Assembly: GCF_041146395.1 (NCBI RefSeq)
Contig: NC_090986.1
Location: forward strand, 42,940,001 to 43,004,000
Source of the DNA: Eulemur rufifrons
Taxonomy: Eukaryota > Chordata > Mammalia > Primates > Lemuridae
DNA: 64,000 nucleotides
Reading direction: 5' to 3'
Part shown: one piece after another, positions 46,341 through 56,989 of the stretch
How the letters are laid out: each line of letters begins with the position of its first letter
Position numbering within the stretch: position 1 is the first letter of the stretch
Notes under the pieces: generated by a model
Databases searched by the model: none
Seen by the model: the letters and a program-made list of their open reading frames with translations, nothing else
Told to the model about the DNA's origin: nothing
Made by a program: the position numbers and the translations under genes

Positions 46341-47282
46341 AATAACAACAAAAATGCCCCACTGTCATAGAATTAAGAGAGAATGTGGTATTGGCATAAG
46401 GACCGTAAGAATGGTTGGGATCCAGCAGATTGCAGAAGTTTTCGCTATTGTTTTCTGTAAAGCTGAAAGCAAGCTTCCTGACCTGCAAGGAACCCGGAGT
46501 CTAAGGCTTTGCAACCACAGCTATATCCGACCAACCCAAAGCTTTTGTGGGTCTGGGAAGCATCGTTGGTGCAGCCCTGGCAGGGTCAGGGACCAACCCT
46601 GGCAGTTTCCCTTGAGTAGAAGCAGCATTGTGGGTTGCCACGGCAGGGCTTGTGCGAGCTCTGCAGTCGCTCTCCTTCTGTGGCTGTCACGTTGGCATCT
46701 TTTATCTAATTGGGCTTTGGGTTTTCTCTCCCGTAAGATGCAGGCCAGTTTCCTTCTGTTCCGTGGAACCATTGTCAGGACGAATGGGAACGTTTAAAAT
46801 GAACAAAATGTCTTCAGTGGACGTTTAACTCCTCAGCAGAAAGACGTTACAGTTATGGAAGGAGTTATTAACTTTGAAAAAGGGATACATAAAAATGCTG
46901 TTAGTACTTTGAGACCGTGCTTCATTTTATGCCTTATGCTTTGCTTCTGCTCCGGGAATTTTGAGGCCTGTCTTAGGGGTGTGTAACTCGCATTAGCACT
47001 GGGTGGGCTTCGCATCCATGGGTGGTACTGTCTGCCGGAACAGACTGCTCTGCTGTTCCCCCTCGTTTCCCTGAGTCTGCCCACACACTGCCATGCTGCC
47101 GAGGCTCCCACACTGAGACATATGCTAGAGCACAAAATGCTTTCCCCTCAGGACTCCCAGAGGGTGTTTCAAGAATGCTTTCCCTGATTCCCGCTTCTTG
47201 AGATACAAGAACATTTGGCAAAGAAAATCTAAATAGTTGCTTTGAAACAATAAATCAAGACTCGAACTCATTTAAAAAAAAA
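46341..47282 (+). pseudogene. Unidentified retrocopy-like segment with poly-A signal and tail
   Basis: Starts directly after the A-rich tail of the RPSA pseudogene. It ends with 'gaaacaataaatcaagactc', about 12 more bases and an A9 run, the layout of a polyadenylated transcript copied into DNA. It is GC-richer than its flanks, with many CpGs or decayed CpGs. A fragment GIQQIAEVFAIVFCKAESKLPDLQGTR-like (46415-46497; abbreviated) looks coding-derived, but frames break soon after. I cannot name the parent. It could be the 3' part of a second mRNA inserted into the RPSA tail, or a longer UTR of one composite insertion. Confidence 0.4.
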
Positions 47283-47352
47283 TGAAAGAATCCATGACAT
47301 GGCTAGTCCTAAATCACCTTTTGTGATAATGCTTAAGCAAGTTTATTTACCC

Positions 47353-47701
47353 TGTATCTTGGTCTTTTGGGGCTGCTATAACAAAATACTATAGACTGGC
47401 TGGTTTATAAACAACAGAAATTTATTTCTTGCGGTTCTGGAATCTGGGAAGTCCGAGATCAAGGTACCAGAAGATTCATGAGGGACTGCTCTCTGCTTCT
47501 TAGACACCCTGTGTCTTCACCTGGTGGAAGGGGCAAAGCAGCTCTCTGGGGCCCCTTTTATGAAGGACCTAATCCCACTCGTGACGGCGCTACCCCCATG
47601 ACCTAATCACCTCCCAAAGGCCCCACCTCCTAATACTTTCACCTTGTGGGTTACAATTTCAACATAAGAATTTGGGAGCACACAGACATCGGACTATAGC
47701 A
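47353..47701 (-). mobile_element. Solo MLT1-type MaLR LTR, antisense
   Basis: On the minus strand it begins TGCTATAGTCCGATGTC at 47701 and ends near 47353. It carries 'ggctgctataacaaaatact', 'gcggttctggaatctgggaa', 'catgacctaatcacctccca' and 'aaggccccacctcctaatac'. It is the same family and orientation as 38764-39138. Confidence 0.92.
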
Positions 47702-48429
47702 CCCGGCAACTCTCAAGAGTGACCCAGTCCCTCCTCAGGACTATTTCTGGGAAAGCTGCTTATTATGCTTTGAGAGCATGTGAACAAGTCACAGGTTTTT
47801 GGTCACACAATCCACAAAATTAAATAATTCTACAAAGCTATGCCCTTGCAACCCATCATATAGGCTCTGGTAAATATTTGACTTTATATTCCTGTGCATG
47901 TTAACAATCTCTAACACACCTCAGAAGCTAATGTGTTTCTGCTAAAAGGGAAAATTATGATTTGAAGTTGGAAATCAGACAACTTGTTTAAAAAATAAAA
48001 TTATCCAAGAATGTGCTAAACCCAGATAAATTGACAAATATTTTTATCATTGGCAAAGCTAGCTCAATATGTTTTCTGATTATTTATCATTTCTGTGTAA
48101 ATGCAAGAACAATTCAGAAGTTATTAATAATAGTCTACAATGCAAAAGAGTCTCTAGAGAATATCAGATAAGAGTAATGGAAAAGGGGACATAAATGATA
48201 TGCTCATTCCCCCAACCTTTGCCCCAGAGCAACGACTTCCAACCTTTTTGGAGATAAAAACTCATTAAAGTTTTCACTGATTTTATGCCTTCACTTCTAC
48301 ATCCTACATGGGCTATATGACATACATTTTTTAAAACTGAATTTTATTTGAGCACTTTGGCAATATCCCTTGAGGTAAAACAATACCCTAATATATTGCC
48401 AGCTGAGAACTGGGAGAGTAAAATAACAC
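47702..48429. other. No recognisable feature
   Basis: AT-rich unique-looking sequence. Confidence 0.45.
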
Positions 48430-48660
48430 TTATTAAGGCTAAACAGGTACCATGCGTTGTCTTAAATGCTTTTCATGTAGCAACTCATTTAACCCTTTCC
48501 ACAACCTTTGAAGGCAAGTATGTTTATTCATTGCATCTTATAGAAAGGAAGTTGAGGCACTGAGGCCTAAAGTTACTTGTCCAATGACTTGACACAGTTA
48601 GATGGGTGGGGCCAGGTGATCTGACTGCAACACCAGGCACTTAACCACAAGCCTGCTCCT
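48430..48660 (-). repeat. MIR SINE, antisense
   Basis: The order 'aacaggtaccatgcgttgtc', 'gtagcaactcatttaaccct', 'gaaaggaagttgaggcactg', 'ggcacttaaccacaagcctg'. Confidence 0.85.
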
Positions 48661-48750
48661 TCCTGTAGTAGATGGCTGGCAGTCCGCAGTTCAAAAATAG
48701 CAATCATGAATGGAAGTCGTGTGAAAATCATCATGGCTATATTTATCATG

Positions 48751-48864
48751 GTCTTTGTCCTTTATAACTTTTCAACTACACAGCCCTTTTAGGGTAGTTC
48801 TACCATACCTGTTTTATTCCTCAACATGCATATGTTCTGTCTGAATTACTGCACATTTGCTCAT
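48751..48864. repeat. Left arm of a 114-bp inverted repeat
   Basis: The reverse complement of this segment matches 49259-49372 without gaps, with 6 mismatches in 114 (about 95%). It starts 'gtctttgtcctttataactt' and ends 'gcacatttgctcat'. It belongs to no repeat family that I recognise. See the paired entry. Confidence 0.97.
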
Positions 48865-49258
48865 ATTTGGTTTTTGCATTACTTTTGTTATTGTTGTTTC
48901 ACAAACATAACGCATATTTACCTACCCAGATCTGAAATTCTAAAGATCAAAAACAGTGTCTTTTACTACTTGTCTGTTTTCCACAAAAGAGATGGAAAAA
49001 CACATATAGAATGAATACTTAAAAATGTATGTTGAGTAGAATATGTACACTGAGAACCAATTCAGCATCTTCTTTAGAAAAAATTCCATCAGGGCCTTTC
49101 AGAATACAACCAGATTGGCCCAATGCACTTTGGCATTAATATGTGACTGTAAACCAATGACACCAAAATATCTGAAGATTGCATTCTGGGAGATGTAAGA
49201 AATAGTTTAATAATTAAAATCAACATTCTTTTTCTTAAATCCACTTCATTCAATATAC
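48865..49258. other. 394-bp spacer of the inverted repeat
   Basis: AT-rich, unique-looking sequence between the two arms. I found no gene, named repeat or further inverted symmetry in it. Confidence 0.6.
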
Positions 49259-49372
49259 ATGAGCAAACATGCAGTAATTCAGACAGAACTTATGCATGCT
49301 GAGGAATAAAACAGGTATGGCAGAACTACCCTAAGAGGGCTGTGTAGTTGAAAAGTTATAAAGGACAAAGAC
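49259..49372. repeat. Right arm of the 114-bp inverted repeat
   Basis: Begins 'atgagcaaacatgcagtaat' and ends 'aaaggacaaagac'. It is an ungapped inverted copy of 48751-48864. Five of the six differences are transitions. The flanks of the two arms do not match and no obvious target duplication or known transposon terminus is present. The Alu at 49381 begins a few bases beyond its outer edge. Confidence 0.97.
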
Positions 49373-49381
49373 CACTCTTGC

Positions 49382-49601
49382 ATGAGCAAGAGTGAGACCC
49401 TGTCTCTACTAAAAATAGAAAAATTAGCTTTACATGGTGGCACATGCCTGTAGTCCCAGCAACTCAGAAGACTGAGGCAGGAGGATCGTTTGAGCCCAGA
49501 GTTTGAGGTTGCTGTGAGCTACAATGATGTCACTGTGCTCTAGCTGGCTACAGAGCGAGACTCTGTCTCAAAAAAACAAAACAAGCAAAACAAAACAAAA
49601 A
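49382..49601 (+). mobile_element. 5'-truncated Alu with short target duplication
   Basis: Starts within the left arm ('gagcaagagtgagaccctgt') and has a complete right arm with 'gaggttgctgtgagctacaa', plus a CAAAA-rich tail. Flanks 'tcttgcatg' (just before) and 'tcctgcatg' (just after the tail) match at 8 of 9. Confidence 0.92.
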
Positions 49602-50439
49602 TCCTGCATGGCAACAAACTGACACTCTACATTGTTATTTCGAAACCATAATAAATCCTGTGGGGATGTGCACATTACTTATTACATAAACACAGCAAAT
49701 GCTTGGTAATATATAAAGTTCCTGCTTGACAATGTGATCTTTAACATACGGACACTTACATCACCTGATACTATGTAATCTTGGGGATACTATGAGAGAT
49801 AATGGAGGGGAATCATAATGGTGATCTTTCTAGTGTAGGAATTATTTTACTCACTCTTGGAGTCAGACAGATAGTCTTAAAATACTATATTGTTTATATT
49901 GGCAGCTGGAAGAATCAATTATTATGTTGATAATTAACTCTCAGAGTTGAGAGGAATAGATTATAATTTACAGAAACTCCAGGCTTTCTAGAGACCATTA
50001 GTGTCACTTGTCTATGAAGCCATTCTCAAACACCACAGTCACTTTCCCTATAAATGAGTTACGCTCTGTGGGTCTGGATGGCTGGGAGATAGGTCCTTGA
50101 ATGGAGGAACCAGGAAGTGTGTTACAGGCAACTAAGGAACTTCGATTAGTAGGGTGTGTCGGTGGCAGTGTAGATTGAGCAGGGGCTGAGAGACTCATCT
50201 GAATGCAAGCATGCTTATATCATGTGATGTTTGGGATACCTTTGCTAAGAGGGCTGATAGAGTATTAAGGCTACACCTGGGTAGCACTATTAGTTATTAC
50301 TATGACATAGTAAAAGTTCAAGTCAGGTCAAACAACAACAACAACAAAAATAAAACAGTGTATACAGGACAAAGACAAGTACTTTGTCACAGCATCAGAA
50401 TCTTTACCTGGTCCACCTATGCATCCTCTCTCACTGTTC
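49602..50439. other. Unique sequence; short (CAA)n
   Basis: Nothing recognised, apart from a (CAA)n tract at about 50330-50347. Confidence 0.45.
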
Positions 50440-50585
50440 ATCCCTAGTCTCAGTTTTTCTGTCAAATGGGGAAAATGGCATCAATCTCATAGAATTCTGA
50501 AAATTAAATAGGTAATCCTTATGTAGCACATAGCACAGTGCTGGGCATCATTTACTAAGTGCTCAGTAAATATCAGCTAATATTC
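50440..50585 (+). repeat. MIR SINE, sense
   Basis: The order 'agtctcagtttttctgtcaa', 'atggggaaaatggcatcaat', 'cacagtgctgggcatcattt', 'gtgctcagtaaatatcagct'. Confidence 0.9.
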
Positions 50586-50694
50586 TTCCTTCTCCTGGAC
50601 TCCTCCAGAGGTAAACTCCGAATTTCAAGTAGACTGCTTTCCTCTTTTTTGACCAAAGGCTATTCATTTCTCTTTGTCCTTAGGCCAGTGCTCG

Positions 50695-50880
50695 GGTGGT
50701 CCCCAGGCTGGAGTGACCCTCTCCACCTCCCCCTTGCTTGCCTTTTCTAATTCCCACTGGACAGTCAGGGCTGGACTCAAGTCCCACTTCCTCTGGGATG
50801 ACTTCCTGGCCACCAGAGCCCCCGGGTGACTCTATCCTCTGAATTCCTGTAATGACCAAGGACATTAATGGGAGCACCAT
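50695..50880 (+). repeat. L2-like remnant, sense
   Basis: The order 'cttgccttttctaattccca', 'ctcaagtcccacttcctctg', 'ggatgacttcctggccacca' is typical L2 3' ORF/UTR sequence. Confidence 0.6.
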
Positions 50881-51029
50881 CTCTTAATGTCCTCTATATT
50901 GACTGATGTCTTTTAAATTATGTGTGCAGATATGTGCTTTGTCATACTGCTAACATGCTAAATAGCACTTTCTAAGACAGAGATTGTGGGATATGCTCCT
51001 CCGTGGCCTCCATATTGCTGTGTATTTCT

Positions 51030-51265
51030 TGCAGAATGGCATGGTGGGTTAAGCAAAAGCCTTTGCAGTCAGACAGTGCCTGTGGAATTCCTGACCTGCT
51101 ACTTACTTTCCTTGTGATCTTGGGCAGGTTACCCTTCCTGAGCCTTAGCTTGCTTGTCTGTAAAGTGCAAATACCCTACAGAATTTTGTGAAAATTAAAC
51201 AAAATGTATATTAAATTCCTAGCACAGTGCAGAGCACAAGTAAGTGCTTAATGATGTTATTATTC
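51030..51265 (+). repeat. MIR SINE, sense, nearly full length
   Basis: The order 'gaatggcatggtgggttaag', 'cctttgcagtcagacagtgc', 'tgacctgctacttactttcc', 'gtgatcttgggcaggttacc', 'cctagcacagtgcagagcac'. Confidence 0.93.
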
Positions 51266-51489
51266 AGAATATCAGTAGATACTTCTTAATAGACCAATAG
51301 TAGTAAAACGCATGCTCCCCCTTGAAAAAGAGGAAAAGATACATATTTTTTTTATATTTTCAGGCATCGAAGAATCTTTGGCCATCTCTTATGAAAATGG
51401 TAAAAATAAGTAGACTGAGATTCTTTACCTTAAAATCCCAAACTATTCGGCCTCTCTAAATGTATAACCATGCATTCCTTTAATAATTA

Positions 51490-52017
51490 GTACTGCAGTT
51501 TGCTTGGCACTGTTTTAGGCATTTGGGATATAAAAATGAATAAGAAAAAGTGCCCCCAGCACATGGAACTTACATTCTGCTGAGATGGATGATGAACAAA
51601 TAAATATGACACGATGTTAGCAGTCATAAGGGATGTGAAGAAAAATAAAGCAATAGTTAGTGAGAGAGTGTGGTGTTAGGGGGTCAGGAGAGGCAATTTA
51701 GACTGGGTGCTGGGATGTCCTTCCTGAAGAAGCAACATTTGATCAGAGACATGAATTAATGCGGCCAAAAGCCAGGTGATAATGGTGAGAAATAGTTCTA
51801 GGCAGAGGAATAAATAGCGAACTTGAAGGCACTGAGTTGAAAGGGATGTGACATGCTCCAGGAGCAGTCAGAAGGCCATTGTGCTGCAGCCGAGGAAGCT
51901 CCAGGGAGAACGATGAGGTCTCAAGGTTCCTAGAGCCTCGCAGGTGATGATAGAGACTTTGGGCTTTGTGTTAAGCGAAATGGGAAACCACTAGTGTTTC
52001 GATAGGACAGTATTTGT
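51490..52017 (-). repeat. L2 LINE, antisense, part 1 (split by an L1)
   Basis: From the L2 3' end complement ('gcttggcactgttttaggca', 'catggaacttacattctgct') into ORF2 ('gaaggcactgagttgaaagg', 'agactttgggctttgtgtta'). It breaks at about 52017 and continues at 53105. Confidence 0.8.
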
Positions 52018-52382
52018 TTTACTGAGAAGACTATAGGGACCACTTCACAGCTATCAGGATGGCTATTATTTAAAAAAACAAAAAAAAAAAAAGGAAAATA
52101 ACAAGTGTTAGTGATGATGTGGAAAACTGGAACCCCTGTGCTTTGCTTGTGGGGATGTACTAATAAAATGGTACAGCTGCCGTGGAAAGCAGTTTGGTGA
52201 TGCCTTAAACAGTTAAGCATACAATTACCAAGTGATCCGGCAACTCCACTTCTGGGTACATACCCAAAAAAATTGGAAGCAGGGACTCAAACAGACACAG
52301 GTCATAGCAGCATTATTCACAATAGCCGAAAGGTGGAGATGACCCAAATATCCATCCATGGGTGAATGGATAAACAAACTGT

Positions 52383-52416
<34 letters not shown>

Positions 52417-53104
52417 CACATATGTATATTCTGCCTTAAAAAGGAAGGAAATTCTGATACATGCTACAACATGCAAGAACCTTGAAAACTTTATGCTAAG
52501 TGAAATAAGACAGACATAAAAAGACAAATATTATATGATTCTACTTACATGAGGTACCTAAAGTAGGCAAATTCATAGAGACGGAAAGTACACTAGAGGT
52601 TACCAGTAGCCGAGGGCAGGGAGGGGACAGGGAGTTATCATATAATGGGAACAGAGTTTCTGTTAGGGATAATGAATTAAGTTCTAGATATAAATATTGA
52701 TGATGATTGCACAACAGTGGGAGTATACTTAGTGCCACTGAATCATACACTTTAAAATGGTTAAAGGGAGCCAGGCACGGTGGTTCACACCTGTAATCCC
52801 AGCATTTTGGGAGGCTGAGGTGGGAGGATCATTTGAGGCCAGGATTTCAAGACCAGCCTGAGCAACATAGTGAGACTCTGTGTCTACAAAAAATTAGAGC
52901 AATTAGCTGGCTATGGTGGCAGATGCCTGTAGTCCCAGCTACTCAGGAGGCTGAGGGAGGAGGATCACTTGAGCCCAGGAGTTTGAGGTTGCTGTGAGCT
53001 ATGATGACACCACTGCACTCCATCCCGGTCAATAGAGTGAGACCCTGTCTCAAAAATAAAAGCTGATTAAAGGGGTGAATTTCATGCTATGTATGTGTCA
53101 CTAT
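52018..53104 (+). repeat. L1 LINE 3' end, sense, inserted in L2 and carrying an Alu
   Basis: 5'-truncated L1: the ORF2 end ('ccacttcacagctatcagga', 'caactccacttctgggtaca', 'gcagcattattcacaatagc', 'ttgaaaactttatgctaagt') and 3' UTR ('attgcacaacagtgggagta', 'ccactgaatcatacacttta'). The tail resumes after the Alu ('gtgaatttcatgctatgtat') and ends in an A-rich stretch at about 53100. A (GT)n tract at 52384-52413 sits inside ORF2 sequence. It separates two parts of one L2. Confidence 0.9.
52769..53064 (+). mobile_element. Alu SINE nested in the L1 3' UTR
   Basis: Full-length Alu ('agccaggcacggtggttcac' to the A-rich tail 'caaaaataaaa'), flanked by 'ttaaaggg' at 52761-52768 and 53067-53074. It lies a few dozen bases before the L1 3' end. 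Confidence 0.94.
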
Positions 53105-53665
53105 GATTAAAATTAAAAAGACTGTGGGAGGCAGGAGGAGGGGTGTGGAAGCAGGGATTCCGGTTAGATGCTATAGCAGGAAGCCAGGTAAGGGATGAGT
53201 AGGGCTGTGAGGATAGTAAGAAGTATTCAAACTTAGAATATATTTTGGAAGTTGAGCCAGTAGGTACTGCTGAAAGATCATGGTGGTAAAAGAGAATATT
53301 CACAAAGGGCTCCTGTTTTTGTTTTGAACCATCAGGAGAGTAGTGGTCATTTCCTGAGATAGGGAAAACTGGGAAAGGATCAAGTTTGGGGGAAAATACA
53401 CGAGTTCAGCTTTGGGCATGTTAAATTAAAGTCATATATTTGACATACAAATGGAAGGTCAAAAAAGATATATGAGTCTAAAGCTCAGGGGAGGGGGGCT
53501 TGAAATAGAATTGAGTGGCATACAAAAAGATGGTATGTGAAGCACACCATACAAAACATGGGAGCGAGTGAGATCACCAGGGAAGAGTGAGAACAGCCAG
53601 GAGCAGGGGCCGCAGGACTGAGCTCAGGGACCCGCCAACATTCAGAGATCAAAACAGGAGGAGGT
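53105..53665 (-). repeat. L2 LINE, antisense, part 2
   Basis: Resumes the L2 order after the L1: 'ggtgtggaagcagggattcc', 'ttggaagttgagccagtagg', 'gttcagctttgggcatgtta', 'gggagcgagtgagatcacca', 'gacccgccaacattcagaga'. Confidence 0.8.
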
Positions 53666-53684
53666 ACATAAATGTGTGCTACTT

Positions 53685-53870
53685 TTCATTAATATTCAGC
53701 AAATATCTACTGAGCGCCTCCTTTGCCAGCTATTCTTCTAGATGCTGGGGATAATAAGCATTGAAAAGGCAATATCCACCTCTTCATATCTGTGCTCTTG
53801 TGCAGTTACTTAACTGAACCTCAGATTTCTCATCTATAAAATGGGGCTAATAATTGCAGTTAGCACAAAG
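53685..53870. repeat. L2 3' end (antisense) abutting a short sense MIR
   Basis: 53685-53785 reads 'gcaaatatctactgagcgcc', 'agatgctggggataataagc' (L2 tail complement). 53795-53865 reads 'gcagttacttaactgaacct', 'tctataaaatggggctaata' (sense MIR). Confidence 0.7.
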
Positions 53871-53899
53871 TAAAACAACAGTAACTTCAGTCATTTCCT

Positions 53900-54060
53900 G
53901 ACTATCTGCTTGTTCACCGAAAGTGTTTTATTTTCATAACCTTAATCCTTTTTATGGCCCCACAAAATATAGGTATTATTGTTTTATAAGAAAAGAACGC
54001 AAAGCTTAGGGAAGCTGATAAATTTTTTAAAGACGTAGCTAAAAATGCATTGGCAAGATG
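53900..54060 (-). repeat. MIR-like, antisense, diverged
   Basis: The order 'cataaccttaatccttttta', 'aggtattattgttttataag', 'gcaaagcttagggaagctga'. Confidence 0.5.
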
Positions 54061-54619
54061 TTTACACTAGTAGCTCTCCACTCAGATCTTTCAGCCCCTC
54101 CACCGTTCCAAGCTACTCTAATATGTAACGTGCTCAGCAAGCTGCCCAAGGCCATAGTTAGAGCTTCAGAACTTGGTTCTTTCATTCCTTTGTCCTTCTC
54201 TCCACTTAAGTGCATCTCTTTGAGGTCCTGAAAAACGAACTCTTATAATTAAAACCAATCAAAAAAGCAATCACCTAGGTCATCAAGTATGTAAACTGCC
54301 AACTATAAACATAGTAATATCCCTAAAAGAATTTAATGAATGTTAATTGACTGAATAAACAAAAACTATGCATTTTTAGTCTAATTTCCTCTACAAAGTA
54401 CGTGGCCTTTAGAATTACACATTGGACAGCATTTAATGAAATTCCATTACCATTAAATTTAATTTATTTTTATGAGCTTTCTTTTATAAAATCTATTCAA
54501 GTTATCCCTGAAAATACTTCTTTATTACTTAGTTTCCACTCTCCTTTTCAGTTATTACTGGCCTATCAAATAAAAAGGAAGTGCCACTCTGTTGTCATTT
54601 AAACATAGATTTATTGTTC
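54061..54619. other. No recognisable feature
   Basis: AT-rich, nothing recognised. Confidence 0.45.
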
Positions 54620-55390
54620 ATCTATAGATTAATTTTAACCATTAGCTTCTCCTATCCTGCCCCTTTTCCTGCAGAGTCTTGGTTGGTGAATATTACTTTT
54701 GTCCTGGTCTAACATTACGTTTGACCCAGGCTAACCTGCGGGGGTCACCTTTCATTCCTCTCTCTCCCTTCTCCGCCATTATCCCATCAATCACCAAGAA
54801 CTGACAGTTCTGCTCTGAAATGCCTTGAAATTGGTCCCCTCTGATTCAGATTTAAAGACACTACTTTGGTTCAGGTAGAATGCACCTATTTAGAGGATGG
54901 CAATAAATAGCTCCCTAATAAATGGCCTTGACTTTAATGACTTTCTCACCAATGAATCCTACTCTCCTAAGCCAGAATTTTCTTCCTAAAACTCAGAGCC
55001 TAAAACTCAATCATGACACTTCCGTGGCCTACAAAATGAAGTTCTTTTACGGGATCATTCAAAGTCTATCCTCCCTGGCCCTGGTCATCCTATCTGCCCG
55101 GTATTCTCTCCTACCCACCCACCTATTAGGAACTCTGCTCATTAGACAAAGTCAAAAGAATATTGACTTTGTGATATTTTTTTTTTACATCCATAGTCAT
55201 CAGTCCTCTCTTCTGCTTTCTCTTTATCACCTACATGTATACTTACTAATATTTTTCCAGACCCATTTGTTGGTATCTTCCATTAAGCTCGGCCTGATCT
55301 TCCCAAAGAGAATCAGACACTTACTCCCTTGGTTCTCATAGCATTTCATTATGCCTCTCTATCACGTATCATTTTGTGGGCTTATATAAT
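54620..55390 (+). repeat. L2-like LINE remnant, sense
   Basis: C/T-rich sense LINE sequence: 'ccattatcccatcaatcacc', 'cttccgtggcctacaaaatg', 'ctccctggccctggtcatcc', 'taagctcggcctgatcttcc', 'ctcatagcatttcattatgc'. A 139-codon frame (54922-55341) falls in it and has no conserved domain. Confidence 0.55.
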
Positions 55391-55399
55391 TATGATTTG

Positions 55400-55985
55400 C
55401 ATGCATAATAAGTTGGAGAAATTTTTATTGTCTTAACAGCTGGCACCAGATTCATCCAGAACAAAACTCTTGGTGTGGAAATGTTTGGAGCCAGACTCTG
55501 AGCTGAACCCCACCCACACCTCCGAGCCAGGTACTTGGAGATAACCTTACTCCCAAGGCTTTTGGTAGGGGAGAGCTGATCTCCATGTGCCAAGGGAAGG
55601 AATTTGTTGTTTTTCTTTTGCATAAAGTTGGGATAGGGAAGAAATCAGAGAAAAGATGAATAAAGCCAGCAAGATGAAGAGAGCGTGAGGCTGGATGGGA
55701 CCAACGAGCAGCACAGAAGTAGCCAAGAGCGTTTTACAGGTAGAATCAGGGAGAGCAAAGCTCCAGGGGTCCCTCCGTTCTGTAGAAAGGGGCTACTAAA
55801 CATCCAGATAGGTTTCTGTGGTTGTTCTTGATGTGCAAGTTGAAGAAAGTGCTGATGATATTAATAGCATCAGGATTGATGCTGGAGGCCAAAGTAGCCC
55901 TGGGAACACAAACTTTCCAGAAATTTACACACATCTTGGGGAAGGAAGGGGTGGTTAGACTTCCACGTGTCATAGAGTTGATAAA
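55400..55985 (-). other. Unidentified segment with a retrocopy-like 3' end
   Basis: On the minus strand it holds a 75-codon frame (55746-55973; FWKVCVPRATLASSINPDAI, then NIISTFFNLHI) and ends with 'aagacaataaaaatttctcc', an AATAAA signal followed by about 18 bases. There is no clear A tail. It could be an old processed copy, an LTR or a chance frame. I cannot name a parent. Confidence 0.3.
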
Positions 55986-56989
55986 GATTTGAATAATTTT
56001 TCATGTATTTGAGGTAGATAGATACTCAAATCCAACACCTCACTAGATTATAAACATGCTAAGGATGCCTTTGCATTCCTATATGCCTTCCTATGGTAAA
56101 CTCACAGACGATAATTGTTTTCTTTTATGTAATCAGTAGTGTTAAGATGAAAAACACCTATATAACTGACTATTACTAACCTACTACTCTCATCTTACTG
56201 ATTGTTCTCAGCAGCGGGAAAAAAGCCAAGTTAAAAAAAATGACAGGGCATATAATATTTAATCATCGATAAATATGGTACAGGAGATTTAATATTGTCA
56301 TCTTGATATAGTAAAGATTTTTCTATCTTTCTATAGGAAAGATGTGAGGTATGAAGAAAAGTATAGACTAGAGCTCTTAAGTCTATCATTTCCCAAGCAC
56401 TTAACCATTCTGAGCTACTCTTTTCTCACTTGCTCCTCAGCTATATGACTGCCAATAACAATATCTACCCTGCCTACTTTTGCCTAATTTTTGTGATAAT
56501 CATCTACGTATGGTGTGTATAAGCCATTATGCCACCTGCAGTGTTTTGCACTAAGTGTGCTGTAAACAGTTCACATTCAGAGGTCAGTAATATCTAGCAA
56601 TACTGTGATCCTGAGAACTGTGGACAGTGTTTTGCCAATAATAGAGAAGAGTGAACCTAGAAAAGTAAATGGTATTTATGGGATACTTTAAAACTTGCAA
56701 AGTTTGTATCTGACTCTTCTTAGGTGAATAGGATAGGCCAGGTCTGTATATTTGGTGGACAGCAGGGCCCCAAGACTTTAGTGATATGAGAAGTTGCGGG
56801 TGAGAGTAGTGCTGATAGCATAGAAATGTCAGAGACGGCAACTCCGTGGAAGCAGGGTAAGAGCAAAACTGGAGTTGGAAAGAGAGGCTAAATATCAGCA
56901 GATGGGAACAGTTGATATAATAGGGAAGGGATCTGCGTGTAAACATGGTCCCATGGAGCTCAAAATCAAGGAGGGGCCCAGAACACTTC
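55986..56989. other. No gene called
   Basis: Unique-looking. A 120-codon minus-strand frame (56584-56946) shows no domain. Confidence 0.45.

Noticed and set aside
38764..47701. A single provirus bounded by the two MLT1 LTRs
   Set aside because: The interval contains MIR, Alu, L2 and a pseudogene but no recognisable gag-, pol- or env-like sequence.
52384..52413. (GT)n as a regulatory Z-DNA element
   Set aside because: It is a microsatellite grown inside L1 ORF2 sequence; no independent support for function.
54922..55341. 139-codon plus-strand frame
   Set aside because: Lies in a C/T-rich L2-like remnant and shows no conserved domain.
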